Source: Butyricimonas synergistica DSM 23225
GTDB lineage: Bacteria; Bacteroidota; Bacteroidia; Bacteroidales; Marinifilaceae
Length of the DNA: 64,000 bases
Reading direction: 5' to 3'
NCBI RefSeq assembly: GCF_000379665.1
Contig: NZ_KB903359.1
Location: 1,455,340-1,519,339 of the forward strand
Below are positions 24,980 to 34,937 of this stretch, in pieces; positions within the stretch are counted from its first letter, which is position 1, and every line of letters begins with the position of its first letter. Both the position numbers and the translations under genes were made by a program. Below the pieces are notes generated by a model. That model saw only the letters and a list, made by a program, of their open reading frames with translations. It ran no database searches and was not told the DNA's origin.

Positions 24980-26392
24980 TTACTTTTTCTTGTAGAATTT
25001 TTTCGGAGCAATCATTAATTCCGGACGGAGTACGTTATCCAACTCCTCTTTCGTCAACAACTTTTCCTCAAGTACCAAATCGTAAACACTTCTGTTCTCC
25101 TGCAAGGCTCTCTTGGCTATACGAGAAGAATTTTCATATCCTAAAGTCGGGTTCAATGCAGTCACGATTCCGATACTGTTCATTACCATTTCTTTGCAAC
25201 GATCAGCGTTAGCCGTGATTCCATCAACACACAAAACTCTCAAGCGATCCATAACTTTTATCAACATATGCATAGAGTTGAACAAAGCGTACACGATCAC
25301 CGGCTCCATCACGTTCAATTCCAACTGACCGGCTTCGGCAGCCATCATCACGGTCGTGTCGTTACCGATCACACGGAAGCAAACTTGGTTTACCACTTCA
25401 GGAATAACCGGATTTACCTTACCCGGCATAATTGAAGATCCCGGTTGCATTGGCGGCAAGTTGATCTCGTTCAATCCGCATCTCGGACCGCTGGACAACA
25501 AACGCAAGTCATTACATACCTTAGACAATTGAACGCAGAAACGTTTCAATTCGGAAGAATAAGAAACGCAAGCACCCGTGTCAGGAGTTGCGGCAATCAG
25601 GTTCGGCGCCAAAACGAATTCCTCTCCACTGATAATACGCAATTCACGAGCACAAATCTCGGCATATTCCGGCTCAGAGTTGATACCTGTACCGATAGCC
25701 GTGGCTCCCATATTCTCAACCAAGAACAATTTGGCAGCCTCGTTCAATCGCTCGATATTCTCTTCCAAAGTATAAGCATAAGCCTCGAATTCCTGACCTA
25801 AGGTCATCGGCACCGCGTCTTGCAATTGGGTACGTCCCATCTTCAACACGTGCTCAAATTCTTTTGCTTTTCTACGGAAAGAATCAACCAACAATTTGAT
25901 CTCTGCAACCACTTCTTTATTGGTTAAGATGATAGCCAAATGGAAAGAAGTCGGGTAAGCGTCATTTGTTGATTGAGAAAGATTCACGTGATTATTCGGA
26001 TGGCAATATTGATATTCACCTTTCTGGTGTCCTAACAATTCCAATGCACGGTTAGCAACCACCTCGTTGATATTCATATTCGTGGAAGTTCCGGCACCAC
26101 CTTGTACCATATCTACCGGGAATTGGTCGATCAATTTACCATCAATGATTTCCTCGCAAGCAGCAGTAATGGCATTCGTGATATCCGTGGGAATCAATCC
26201 CAACTCGTGGTTAGCTTTTGCTGCAGCCCATTTTACCATGGCTAGAGCCTTCACGTAATTCGGGTACATTCCAATCGTGAAACCACTAATCCCTGCGAAA
26301 TTTTCGATTGCTCTTAAAGTCTGAACACCATAATAAGCATCCATTGGCACCTCTTTGTTGCCGAGTAAATCATGTTCAATTCTTGTCTTCAT
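24980..26392 (-). CDS. aspA: Aspartate ammonia-lyase AspA
   Basis: Converts aspartate to fumarate and ammonia, feeding anaerobic fumarate respiration. 470 residues, as expected. Signature motifs of the fumarase/aspartase superfamily are present: RIEHDLLG at the start, the substrate loops GGAGTSTNMNINEV and NNHVNLSQSTND, GRTQLQDAVPMTLGQE, and the mobile-loop signature GSSIMPGKVNP. The GAGTSTNMN / TNDAYPT wording and length favour aspartase over class II fumarase. Monocistronic, with a -7 box at 26521-26514. Confidence 0.92.
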   Translation of the reverse strand: MKTRIEHDLLGNKEVPMDAYYGVQTLRAIENFAGISGFTIGMYPNYVKALAMVKWAAAKANHELGLIPTDITNAITAACEEIIDGKLIDQFPVDMVQGGAGTSTNMNINEVVANRALELLGHQKGEYQYCHPNNHVNLSQSTNDAYPTSFHLAIILTNKEVVAEIKLLVDSFRRKAKEFEHVLKMGRTQLQDAVPMTLGQEFEAYAYTLEENIERLNEAAKLFLVENMGATAIGTGINSEPEYAEICARELRIISGEEFVLAPNLIAATPDTGACVSYSSELKRFCVQLSKVCNDLRLLSSGPRCGLNEINLPPMQPGSSIMPGKVNPVIPEVVNQVCFRVIGNDTTVMMAAEAGQLELNVMEPVIVYALFNSMHMLIKVMDRLRVLCVDGITANADRCKEMVMNSIGIVTALNPTLGYENSSRIAKRALQENRSVYDLVLEEKLLTKEELDNVLRPELMIAPKKFYKKK

Positions 26393-26711
26393 AATTCTTT
26401 ATAGATTAATTATTTCCAAATACGTTTGAATCTCTTTTCAAGTTTCACCCGATCGTTAAAAACTCACGAAACATCTCTCCTTCAACCAAACGACCCGGAG
26501 AAAATTAATCCGGCAAAGGTAAAAAAGTTAATAGTATAAAGCTAATTTTAGACAAGAAATTACACGCCTAGCGACAAACATATATATCACTGTATACCAA
26601 CAATGTATGTCAAATTTTAACAAAATAAAGTGCAGCACAAGGCTTTTTCACAAACGTTTCCGCTCGATAAAAAGCCTTTTCCCGCATAATCTAAACAACC
26701 GCACCACAAAC
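26393..26711. other. Gene-free region between aspA promoter and fimbrial operon end
   Basis: Contains TACCTTTG on the minus strand at 26521-26514 (aspA -7 box, no clear -33), an AT-rich stretch, and an inverted repeat AAGGCTTTTT (26639-26648) / AAAAAGCCTT (26669-26678) with a 20-base loop, which may help end the fimbrial transcript but lacks a good T-tract. Confidence 0.5.
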
Positions 26712-28370
26712 TCAAGGTTGGTTATCAGCCATATTGATAACAATCTTCGCCAACGAGGAACGGAAACTATCACCGGCATAAGGATCATATTTACCCTTAA
26801 CATCATACATGATAGACGCTTCGCCCGTGAAACCCTTTATCGGGAAAAACATCATTTCCGCCAAATCCGGGTTATACACCCACTTGCCTTGCCCGGGAGC
26901 CTCGTATTCAAACACACCCGTCCCGAGGCAATCTTTTTCCTTCTCACTCGTCCATATACGCAGGCTTGCCGGATCGAGATTACCCTTGTCGGCACTGATT
27001 ACGCCGCCCTCACTTCGATATGCCCAGTCATTATCCAAAGGGCGCACAGTAGCCGGTCCCCGGCGGTGTTCATAAATATCATCTTCTGAATGAGCGGCAT
27101 AGAGAGGTGTGATTCGCAAATTTTTAATAATATTCGTGTGCACCGTGAGCTGTCCCGTCGATGCCATAAAACCGATAACCAATTTTTGCGGCGTGTTAAG
27201 GGATAGATTTGTTGCCGGTGGGTTCTGATACCACGAAGGAGTAGGTTGTTCACCTCCTGATATTCTGATAGGTATTCCGTTTTCCACGTACGTCAGTGAA
27301 GAAGGGTAGGTGTATTTTTCGATCACTACGGTTTTCTCCCTTCCATGTTGTATAGTCACCGTTATGATAAAACCACCATCTTGAAGATTAGGCTCAAGAG
27401 CAATGATCGCCTTCCGGTATGCCGCCTCGTCAGCATGATTAAACATTGCCCCTCCCGAGATATTGAACGGCTTATCAATCCTCGGGCTAACGTGTTGCTC
27501 AAATTTACCGCTTGCCGTATTCAACTGGAATCCGGCTTCATTCCTCAATCCATTGATACTCTCGCTTTCAAGCCCCTTGTCTATACTCCATCCCGTGTGG
27601 CGGGTTATAAGTACCGGAAACCCCCAGCTTCCTTCATATAGGGTATGCGTTCTCGTGGAAGTTGTTATTGTTTTAGTATTACGTCCGGCAGCTCCCCGAA
27701 TCGTAACATTACTTCGGGTATCATATTTTTTAGGTTGTACATTATCTATTTTAGTCGGGTTATCATCATAAGGAATCCCGTTTCTCATCTCGTAATCCTC
27801 GAAACGCCAATTTTTAAAATTACCCTGATCCAACGCTACCGCCAAATACCCGCCTTTCATACCGGTAATAGGCAACACGCCTTTGCTAATACTCGTGTGT
27901 ACTGATGATCTATGGGTATAACCGAATCCTGCCCCTTCCGCCCCGTATTTCAGGTTAGCACCGATATAGTCATTCGAGGTTGCATCCACCAAAAACATAC
28001 AAATACCATCGGTCACCCCCTTTTCTGTCGAAACGGTATATTTCATAATATACTCGAACTCGATTAAAAGCCCATCCTTCGTGGTAAAGATATACTCGGG
28101 TAAATAAAAAGCACCCACCTCTTCCTTTCCGCTCGTGAGCTGCAATCCCACCAAATTCACCAAACCTGCCTGATTTTTCCTTTTATACCTTCCCTCCTTA
28201 GTCTTCCCCGAACCTTCAAGTTGATTGGGTGCCGGGAAATCTACTCCCGTCAAATTATTATCCAAAAACGACCTGAAGAAAGGAAATAAATCCGCCGTTT
28301 GGGCACACACATCGGCACACACGCCCGACAGCGTCAATACAAGCAAGAAAAAAGATAATTTCTTCATCAT
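26712..28370 (-). CDS. Secreted L-type-lectin-like protein, last gene of the fimbrial operon
   Basis: 552 residues with a signal peptide ending near VCADVCAQ and no lipobox. Residues ~30-320 have the sequence rhythm of bacterial L-type (legume-like) lectins: LLIEFEYIMKY, GICMFLVDATSNDYIG, GAGFGYTHRS, and the hallmark GGYLAVALDQGNFKNW. The C-terminal ~110 residues (EDDIYEHRRGPATVR ... FFPIKGFTGEASIMYDVKG) look like a separate beta domain. It ends the Mfa-type operon, 15 bases after the preceding gene, so a role as a fimbrial tip or fimbria-associated carbohydrate-binding adhesin is a reasonable inference. The lectin call is from sequence pattern only. Confidence 0.68.
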   Translation of the reverse strand: MMKKLSFFLLVLTLSGVCADVCAQTADLFPFFRSFLDNNLTGVDFPAPNQLEGSGKTKEGRYKRKNQAGLVNLVGLQLTSGKEEVGAFYLPEYIFTTKDGLLIEFEYIMKYTVSTEKGVTDGICMFLVDATSNDYIGANLKYGAEGAGFGYTHRSSVHTSISKGVLPITGMKGGYLAVALDQGNFKNWRFEDYEMRNGIPYDDNPTKIDNVQPKKYDTRSNVTIRGAAGRNTKTITTSTRTHTLYEGSWGFPVLITRHTGWSIDKGLESESINGLRNEAGFQLNTASGKFEQHVSPRIDKPFNISGGAMFNHADEAAYRKAIIALEPNLQDGGFIITVTIQHGREKTVVIEKYTYPSSLTYVENGIPIRISGGEQPTPSWYQNPPATNLSLNTPQKLVIGFMASTGQLTVHTNIIKNLRITPLYAAHSEDDIYEHRRGPATVRPLDNDWAYRSEGGVISADKGNLDPASLRIWTSEKEKDCLGTGVFEYEAPGQGKWVYNPDLAEMMFFPIKGFTGEASIMYDVKGKYDPYAGDSFRSSLAKIVINMADNQP

Positions 28371-28385
28371 ATATTTATATTATCA

Positions 28386-30692
28386 TTAATAATCTTTGAT
28401 ACAACGTATCGGGAAAGCATACGAACGGTCGGCATCGTAAAACATGACCTCGCCTTCACCCAAAAAGAGATAATTCACGGTATATCGGCTGTTCACCGTG
28501 TAGGGCGTCGCCGACCAATAATACCCGTACGCCCCCGCGTGATACACGTTTCCATAACCATTCGGGTAACGTTGCCCCGCGACAGGTAAGAAAACCGTTC
28601 CGGAAGGTGGTGTTTTCATATTGCTTTCCGTTGGCGTAGAAGCCGTCACCTTTACACCCAAGAACTGCCCGCTTTCCGGGTTAAATGTACCGCTCCGGTA
28701 ACTGCCGGGATTCACGTCAAGAATTTTCATCTTATCGGTAAAAGTCCCGATTTGTGCCGTCTTCACACCCGTTTCGTCATACAATTGCTTCAACTCGGCA
28801 TAAGTCGGCATACGCCATTTCCCTTCCACCCAGCCTTTTCCGCCCGTCCCGCTTGAAATATAGCGGCATATATCACCGACACCCGTTCCCTCATTGAAAC
28901 CCGTGTTACCGGAATACTCCTTGAAAGCATCCGTATCGTCCCCCGACGGCGAAGGCGTAGTAAAACTGAAATTCGGGTGGGCATAAGGGATTCGATCCCA
29001 TCCCGCCAGACTATCTCCCCAATTGGACGGATTCAATCCGGAAGGGTGATACACGACTTGTGTCGTCGGGTCATAAGGATTGCCCGCAGGAGCCATAGCC
29101 ACGAGCGATCCCCACTTGAAGAACACGCCCTGCGACCACGCGGGAATCGTTCGGTTATCCTCCTCCGTAACGGCAAAAGTCAATACCCCGGACTTCTGCA
29201 CCACGTTGCTTCGTGCAAACAGATCGGCTATCGGAACTCTCCGGACAGTCAAAGTATCACAGAGTCGCCCGGCAGTAAACACGATCTTACCATTCACGTA
29301 ATTACCGCCGCCAGGAGCGGAAATCGCCGTTATGACAAGCTCCAATCCCGTTTGGTTTATATCCACCCCATCCATCTCTGACTTATTCCCCGGGAACTGT
29401 AACCAGGTCGTTCCACCCGGATTAAGGACCTTTGCTTTCCAATTCCCGTGATAATCGGAACTCACCCGATGGTGCAGTTGCCTGTTCACGCCATACGGCA
29501 TATCGAGTAACCTACTTTCCGTTCCCATAAAAAACTGCCCATCATAAACGATATTGTTTATTCCCGCCATATCCACGACAAGAATCGTGGTCTTCAAGTT
29601 CGACAACACGGTAGATGAATGGAGCGCAGACTCGAAGGTTTCATACCCGATTCCCTCGGCACTCGTGATATTAACCGTATATTTATGATTACGATACAAG
29701 GGCATAAACTCCACCGTGGCAGATGACTCCATTTTTTGCGTGAAGTCAACACGATAAAAATAATCCGTTCCCAAATACTTTCCCTTGACAATCAAGCAAG
29801 TTCCATTTTTAGAATCATCCTTCGTGGTCTTAATTGCCTCGTAAGTATATATTTCTCCAGCTAACAACGATCCCGCATCCTGCTTGTACTCGTATTCCAT
29901 CGCGGCGTCCAGCGAGGCATCCTGCTTACCCGAGGGATTCGGGATCATCGGATTCTTATTATCGAAATAGGGATTCGGCACCAATATCCCATTGGAAACA
30001 TCCCAGGCGGGAGCAACGAATCCCGAAGTATTGTAGCTCACCAGATAAATCTTTTCAAGCTTGAAGATACTCCCCTTCACCTTATTTTCCACGTCAATAC
30101 GTGCCAGCATCCGAAGCAACTCGGCATTGACCGTTCCTCCCGGTGCGATCCCGTCCACGGACACCTCCCCGTACATGGGTATCGGGGTATAGCCCGGCGT
30201 CGACACGTTCCACTTGTAAGAACCATCTTTGCCTGCCGCGGTCGAGAATTTCAACGCTTCTAATACAGCTTGTTTTTCCGAACCGACAGGATGCTTTACT
30301 AGAGCGGCATCCACTTCACCCGATGCGTTTGCGACAATCACGACGACCCCCGCTTCATTCTGCGTGAGTGCCAACCTGTATTTCACCTTATATTCGGAAC
30401 CCGACGTTTCCGGGGTAAAATCCGTTACTTTAATATTCCGGAGCAATTTGGCAGAGGGAGTCGATTTATCAAATATCAGCATATCCAGCGTTCGTACCGC
30501 CGCCTCGCCCTTGCTACCTTCAATCGAGCGGGTTACGGGTATCTCGAATCCGGGTACTGTCATCTCTATGATTACCGACTCCCTCGGCACGTCCGGCACA
30601 TCCAATTTATCCGACACACAACCTGTGATACCTATCAGCAGCACAACGGTCATATAAAATATTTTTGAAAACATTCTGGATCGTCTCATCAT
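28386..30692 (-). CDS. Fimbrillin-type lipoprotein with C-terminal FISUMP-like domain
   Basis: 768 residues. N-terminus with lipobox IGITGC, then DVPDVPRESVIIEMTVPG and a fimbrillin-like first half (AAVRTLDMLIFD, LALTQNEAGVVVIVANAS, LLRMLARIDVENKV) as in Mfa/Fim shaft or tip subunits. The C-terminal ~200 residues match the FISUMP layout: WRMPTYAELKQLYDE, then YGYYWSATPY and a terminal FPIRCIKDY. Proteins with fimbrillin plus FISUMP parts occur as fimbrial accessory or tip proteins in Bacteroidales. It follows the 467-aa subunit by 19 bases and precedes the lectin gene by 15. Confidence 0.78.
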   Translation of the reverse strand: MMRRSRMFSKIFYMTVVLLIGITGCVSDKLDVPDVPRESVIIEMTVPGFEIPVTRSIEGSKGEAAVRTLDMLIFDKSTPSAKLLRNIKVTDFTPETSGSEYKVKYRLALTQNEAGVVVIVANASGEVDAALVKHPVGSEKQAVLEALKFSTAAGKDGSYKWNVSTPGYTPIPMYGEVSVDGIAPGGTVNAELLRMLARIDVENKVKGSIFKLEKIYLVSYNTSGFVAPAWDVSNGILVPNPYFDNKNPMIPNPSGKQDASLDAAMEYEYKQDAGSLLAGEIYTYEAIKTTKDDSKNGTCLIVKGKYLGTDYFYRVDFTQKMESSATVEFMPLYRNHKYTVNITSAEGIGYETFESALHSSTVLSNLKTTILVVDMAGINNIVYDGQFFMGTESRLLDMPYGVNRQLHHRVSSDYHGNWKAKVLNPGGTTWLQFPGNKSEMDGVDINQTGLELVITAISAPGGGNYVNGKIVFTAGRLCDTLTVRRVPIADLFARSNVVQKSGVLTFAVTEEDNRTIPAWSQGVFFKWGSLVAMAPAGNPYDPTTQVVYHPSGLNPSNWGDSLAGWDRIPYAHPNFSFTTPSPSGDDTDAFKEYSGNTGFNEGTGVGDICRYISSGTGGKGWVEGKWRMPTYAELKQLYDETGVKTAQIGTFTDKMKILDVNPGSYRSGTFNPESGQFLGVKVTASTPTESNMKTPPSGTVFLPVAGQRYPNGYGNVYHAGAYGYYWSATPYTVNSRYTVNYLFLGEGEVMFYDADRSYAFPIRCIKDY

Positions 30693-30711
30693 ATATCACA
30701 TTTATTATGTA

Positions 30712-32115
30712 CTACGAACGGATTATCTTAATCTTCTTAATCAGATTCCCCGCCTTCACCTCCACCAAAGCATAAGCCCCGGCAGGAATACCCGTCAAAC
30801 TCCTGCTAGCCGTAGATATCACATTCCGGGATAAATCGCCATTTGCACCCGACATCGAGACATTCAGCCAATCGCTTTCTCCACCGGAAGCCACTCCCCC
30901 ATTCTTGTCGTAATAATCGATTATTCCCAATTGAATCCCCTTGGGATACCCCCGGTCGCTTCTGTCATAGTTCGTTTCTGCCGTGATCGTTGCGGACTGT
31001 GCGTTATCATTGATATAACGTTTGTCATAATTTACCCGCAAATAGTACTGCGGATCGATGATAATACCCTGCCCCGCGTCTTTCCACGGGAGAACTCGAT
31101 GCTCAAATTCCACCGTTTTCTCTTTCACAACCGCCATGATACGGTAAATATTATTACGTCTGATCTCGGTCAGAACTCGCGAAGCTCCGCCCCCTTCCGG
31201 TAAAAAAGACGATAAAACTGCCCGTCCCTCTCTTGCCCCGTCCGGAGAACTTACCCCCTCGATATTTAAAATCAACTTATCGGCATCATTAAAAGAAGAA
31301 CAAGTACGTTCCGGGGTATAAAATGCGGCAATCAATTGATAGGTATCATCCAATTCCAACGGAGCCGCCCCTCCATAATTCCACCCCACGAACGAGTAAT
31401 CGTTATCCGGTATCAACATATGTCCGAAATTATCATCGGCATCCGCTCCCGTCTGGAAACGAGTTTTATCAGTTTCCGTACCCACCACCAGATATCCCTC
31501 GGCATAAGAATTTTCCAACGATACTTTCGTGGAACTCGTGACCCGTGCAAAAGAAACCGCATCCTCTTTTTTCAACCAAAGTTCCACACGAGCCACCCCT
31601 CGCTCGATATTAATTTCTTCCCGTGTAGTGAGTCCCTCGGCAACAACAATATCCCGTTTCACCCCAGTCATGGGGATTCCCGAAGAAGAAGGCGACGAGT
31701 GATTCGGGTTGAAGACATCATCCATGCGAAATATCATATCCTCCAATTCTGCTCGGGATATCACGGCATTCAGCGAGGCCGTCATCGCCGCCGGCTCATT
31801 CACGACGACCACCAGCATTTTGTCCGAATTAGTGCTCACCTCCAACGTGGTGCTGAACTTTTTAGTCCCCTGCTCTTCCGTACTGAAAGCGACCACCTCA
31901 TTCACGTCTACTGCAGGAGAAACCGAAGCATTATCAAACACGATGAAACGGGTGGTATGAATATAATCATGTTCATCAGCCCCGTCCGCCAGCACCTCTA
32001 TCGCCATCAAGCTTCGCGCTCCCGCCAACATACCGGTATCATCTCCCGAACGCTCCGCGATACAAGAAACGAGAAAAATGAAGCTAAAAACTATATTTAA
32101 GATGTTATTTTTCAT
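30712..32115 (-). CDS. Fimbrillin-type lipoprotein subunit
   Basis: 467 residues; lipobox FLVSC. The N-terminal half contains the subunit pattern DYIHTTRFIVFDNAS, KMLVVVVNEPAAMT, IPMTGVKRDIVV, INIERGVARVELWLKK, and the later YSFVGWNYGG and RRNNIYRIMAVV, a motif shared with fimbrillins and FimB-like proteins. The C-terminal part (from LRVNYDKRYIND) is a separate beta domain. By position (after Mfa2, before the FISUMP protein) it is a minor or tip-complex subunit. Exact family within the Mfa/Fim group is uncertain. Confidence 0.75.
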   Translation of the reverse strand: MKNNILNIVFSFIFLVSCIAERSGDDTGMLAGARSLMAIEVLADGADEHDYIHTTRFIVFDNASVSPAVDVNEVVAFSTEEQGTKKFSTTLEVSTNSDKMLVVVVNEPAAMTASLNAVISRAELEDMIFRMDDVFNPNHSSPSSSGIPMTGVKRDIVVAEGLTTREEINIERGVARVELWLKKEDAVSFARVTSSTKVSLENSYAEGYLVVGTETDKTRFQTGADADDNFGHMLIPDNDYSFVGWNYGGAAPLELDDTYQLIAAFYTPERTCSSFNDADKLILNIEGVSSPDGAREGRAVLSSFLPEGGGASRVLTEIRRNNIYRIMAVVKEKTVEFEHRVLPWKDAGQGIIIDPQYYLRVNYDKRYINDNAQSATITAETNYDRSDRGYPKGIQLGIIDYYDKNGGVASGGESDWLNVSMSGANGDLSRNVISTASRSLTGIPAGAYALVEVKAGNLIKKIKIIRS

Positions 32116-32133
32116 AAATTCTTGATTCTAAAA

Positions 32134-33138
32134 TCAGACACCTATATCATTGAGCCATATTATCCAACCGTTGATCTCTATCGCGATAGCAACAAAACCG
32201 CCCTTATCCTTGTACCGGATCTTCAAATCCCATTCACTCTGACGATCGAGAAATTCCTGCATGGATAGCGTGCTACCCGGGTACAAACCGTTTTTGATCT
32301 CTTCCAGCAACTCCATCAAGTCATATTCCCACAAGGAATTCCCGCCCGGGACATCACGCACCACGAGCTTATAATCATAGTCATCCCCATACATCAAGCG
32401 ATTCGTGTTCAACCTCCCTTCCGACAGTTCTCCTGGCTCATCACCCGCCACGAGATCATAAGGCGCGTACGTCACTTTTTCTTTCAGCCTCGGGGAATTA
32501 TCATGTCCGTACACTGCCCCCTCGGGAGTTTCCACGTCAAAAGTATAAACAGGAGTTCCCGCTCGTCCGCCTGCATTTTGCTCCGTTTCCACGAGCGACA
32601 CGTTGAAACGGTTCGTGTTCTTCACCAAATTCACCGACCACACCGACAAATCCGCCTTGTAATCCACCTCTATCGTTTTCCCCACCCACAGGGGTGAGAA
32701 TTCGTGAGACACGACACCCGTCGTCCGTTCCAATGCGATCCGCACCTCATCCAGCATCGTTTGCCCGGGCGAAAGGACGTTCCCGTTATGGTCTGAAACC
32801 CTGAAATGATCCGTCAATCCGCCCACCGTCAATATTTTATATTTCCCGAAATGAAGATCCCCTCCCAGAAACATCCGGTTCCCTCGGGTCAATTCCTCCC
32901 GCCGGGCGTGTTTTGTAAAAAGATACTTTCCCCCCTCGTCGAACACGAATACATCGACCGTCGAAACGTGCGGGTCAAAAAAGTCTTTATACTCCATGTT
33001 ATAATCATAGACAAATTCGAGATATATCCCGCAATCATCCATATTGTCCTTGATTCGCTCACACGACAACAGAAAAACCGGAACGATGGCTATCAAAACC
33101 AGATCGATCAAATTTCGGTATGTATTCTTCATGTTCAT
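32134..33138 (-). CDS. FimB/Mfa2-family fimbrial anchor lipoprotein
   Basis: 334 residues from ATG 33138 (ATG 33132 also possible). Signal peptide with lipobox FLLSC, then CERIKDNMDDCGIYLEFVYDYNMEYKDFFDPHVSTVDVFVFDEGGKYL, the clear signature of the FimB/Mfa2 family that anchors fimbriae to the outer membrane and limits their length. It ends in EINGWIIWLNDIGV, nearly the same ending as the Mfa1 gene next door. The frame is open for 46 more codons upstream, but those residues precede the signal peptide. The 152-bp gap from the Mfa1 stop holds a short hairpin just before the start. Confidence 0.88.
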   Translation of the reverse strand: MNMKNTYRNLIDLVLIAIVPVFLLSCERIKDNMDDCGIYLEFVYDYNMEYKDFFDPHVSTVDVFVFDEGGKYLFTKHARREELTRGNRMFLGGDLHFGKYKILTVGGLTDHFRVSDHNGNVLSPGQTMLDEVRIALERTTGVVSHEFSPLWVGKTIEVDYKADLSVWSVNLVKNTNRFNVSLVETEQNAGGRAGTPVYTFDVETPEGAVYGHDNSPRLKEKVTYAPYDLVAGDEPGELSEGRLNTNRLMYGDDYDYKLVVRDVPGGNSLWEYDLMELLEEIKNGLYPGSTLSMQEFLDRQSEWDLKIRYKDKGGFVAIAIEINGWIIWLNDIGV

Positions 33139-33290
33139 ATTCCCGCATTTTAAAGCCCGCCTCCGGCTTCTGATGTTTCTGAATAAAAGGAAAAACAATT
33201 TCGGTTCTAGTAATTGCCGATCGAGTGCTTGCAAAGTCAATCCGTGTATGGCAAGAATCACGAAATCAACAATCACGCCCCCGAAATCAT

Positions 33291-34889
33291 TTAAATTCCA
33301 ATCTCATTCTCCCAAATAATCCACTGCGAAACACTCACCGTAACTCCCAGATAACCTGTCGTTCCGTCTATCGGGTCTGTCGGGTCAGGATCACCTGGAC
33401 CGGGATTATCAATATCCGGGTACCAGGGAGTGCCCGCTCCGTTGACAGAACCCAGCGTCAATTTATACCAGTTGTTCCGCACGACCCCGTATTTACCGAA
33501 ATCCATATCCTTCGTCGTTTCATTATCATGCCGGATCTCGTAATAGTAATAAGCCCGCCCGCCTTGATACCAGCGAATCACGGGAGTCTTACCCTCCTTG
33601 ATAACCTCGCCTCCATTCGGGATTTGTGCCAGATCGGTTTCTTTCAACGTGGCAAAGGTCGTCCCGACAAGAGTGACACCAGAATGTGTGTTCGCGTACG
33701 CTTTTATCTTACCGAACATCCTGTCACAAGCATCCTTTAGATTCGGTCCGGCACTAGCATCATTGTAAGCCGTTTGAAGTGCAGTAAGATTAGCATGATT
33801 CTTACCCGCAAAACTAAACCAATCCCCTTGTTTACTATGTCCGGGAGGATAATAGGTACCCTTAATCACCAAACGAGTGGCATTCCCAAATTCTTGTTTG
33901 ACGGCACTCATCGTATTCTCGATACAATAAATCTTGTTCGGTGCCGTCATCCACGTGTAAGGAGCTGTCAGCACGGGTTCGTAAGTCACGCTATTGATCG
34001 TGGCTTTGGTAAGTCCTACCCCATCCGTGAAATTCGGGTCTTGGGTATAGAAACTCTTCGTGTAACTTCCCCCGGAGGTATGAGTAACCGATAGTAACGT
34101 TTTCTCGGCGAAAGGATAGAACGTACTATTTACAGCGTCAGGCACCCAACCGACAAAAGAGAAGGTCGCCCCAGCAGGCAAGACACTTATATTAGCATCA
34201 TCATCTCCTTTAATCTTAAATTCAATCTTGGAAGCCAGACGTTCAATCTTAATCGTTACCCGGTTATCATCCAGCTCGGCTGCTTTTTTCGCTGCAGTCT
34301 CGTCTACATCTTCCGTCACCTTTTGAATTTTATCACCGATAGGAATCAGCGGGTCGGAAATCTTATCCCCCGCGTTCTTTCCACTTTCGTCACCGCTATT
34401 AATCATGGTGAAACCTCTCGTTATGGGAACAACCTCATCCGTGATCTCGCCTTTGGAAACACTCTTGATTGCCACGTTGAGCGTGGGGAAAGTTGTCTGT
34501 GCATTAATGTCATCGAAAATTTTCACCAGTTCGCTACCCGGGTTAGCAATCATCAAAAGTTTTGTTGCCGCCCCCGAAATCTTGATCGCGTCCGGCTTGG
34601 ATGAAGCATTCTGAATTTTGATAAAGTACTCCGTTGTTCCCGGAACCCCGACGACATTACCAGCGTCATTGAAGACAACCACGTAAAGCGTTTTCAAGTC
34701 ACTTTCATTCGCACCCGCACCCTCGCCCGAAGAACGAGCCGTTGTGCTCTCTGTTTCAATCTTGATGGAAACAAAAGCCATATCGGCATCCCCCGCCCCA
34801 AACTGCCCGTCGTGCTCTCCATCTTTTTCACTACAACCGGTCAACGCCGCTATCGCAAACATCGACACAAGAATCATCTTAATTTTCAT
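33291..34889 (-). CDS. Mfa1-family fimbria major subunit
   Basis: 532 residues; lipobox AALTGC, consistent with lipoprotein-precursor fimbrillins that are cleaved before polymerisation. Typical features are DMAFVSIKIETESTTARS, the LKTLYVVVFNDAGNVVG strand, ATKLLMIANPG, IKIERLASKIEFKI, and the C-terminal VRNNWYKLTLGSVNGAGTPWYPDI followed by SQWIIWENEIGI. These match the Mfa1 major-subunit family. In the operon it follows DUF3868 and precedes Mfa2, the expected order. The Arg-containing stretch TTARSSGEG near residue 50 is a plausible gingipain-like cleavage region, but no protease is in view. Confidence 0.88.
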   Translation of the reverse strand: MKIKMILVSMFAIAALTGCSEKDGEHDGQFGAGDADMAFVSIKIETESTTARSSGEGAGANESDLKTLYVVVFNDAGNVVGVPGTTEYFIKIQNASSKPDAIKISGAATKLLMIANPGSELVKIFDDINAQTTFPTLNVAIKSVSKGEITDEVVPITRGFTMINSGDESGKNAGDKISDPLIPIGDKIQKVTEDVDETAAKKAAELDDNRVTIKIERLASKIEFKIKGDDDANISVLPAGATFSFVGWVPDAVNSTFYPFAEKTLLSVTHTSGGSYTKSFYTQDPNFTDGVGLTKATINSVTYEPVLTAPYTWMTAPNKIYCIENTMSAVKQEFGNATRLVIKGTYYPPGHSKQGDWFSFAGKNHANLTALQTAYNDASAGPNLKDACDRMFGKIKAYANTHSGVTLVGTTFATLKETDLAQIPNGGEVIKEGKTPVIRWYQGGRAYYYYEIRHDNETTKDMDFGKYGVVRNNWYKLTLGSVNGAGTPWYPDIDNPGPGDPDPTDPIDGTTGYLGVTVSVSQWIIWENEIGI

Positions 34890-34937
34890 CTGCGTGTTTT
34901 TTAATAAACTATAATCATATTCTTACTATCGAAGGAT

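Noticed and set aside
33139-33276. 46-residue extension of the Mfa2 protein
   Set aside because: It would put the lipoprotein signal peptide in the interior; ATG 33138 or 33132 fits the family.
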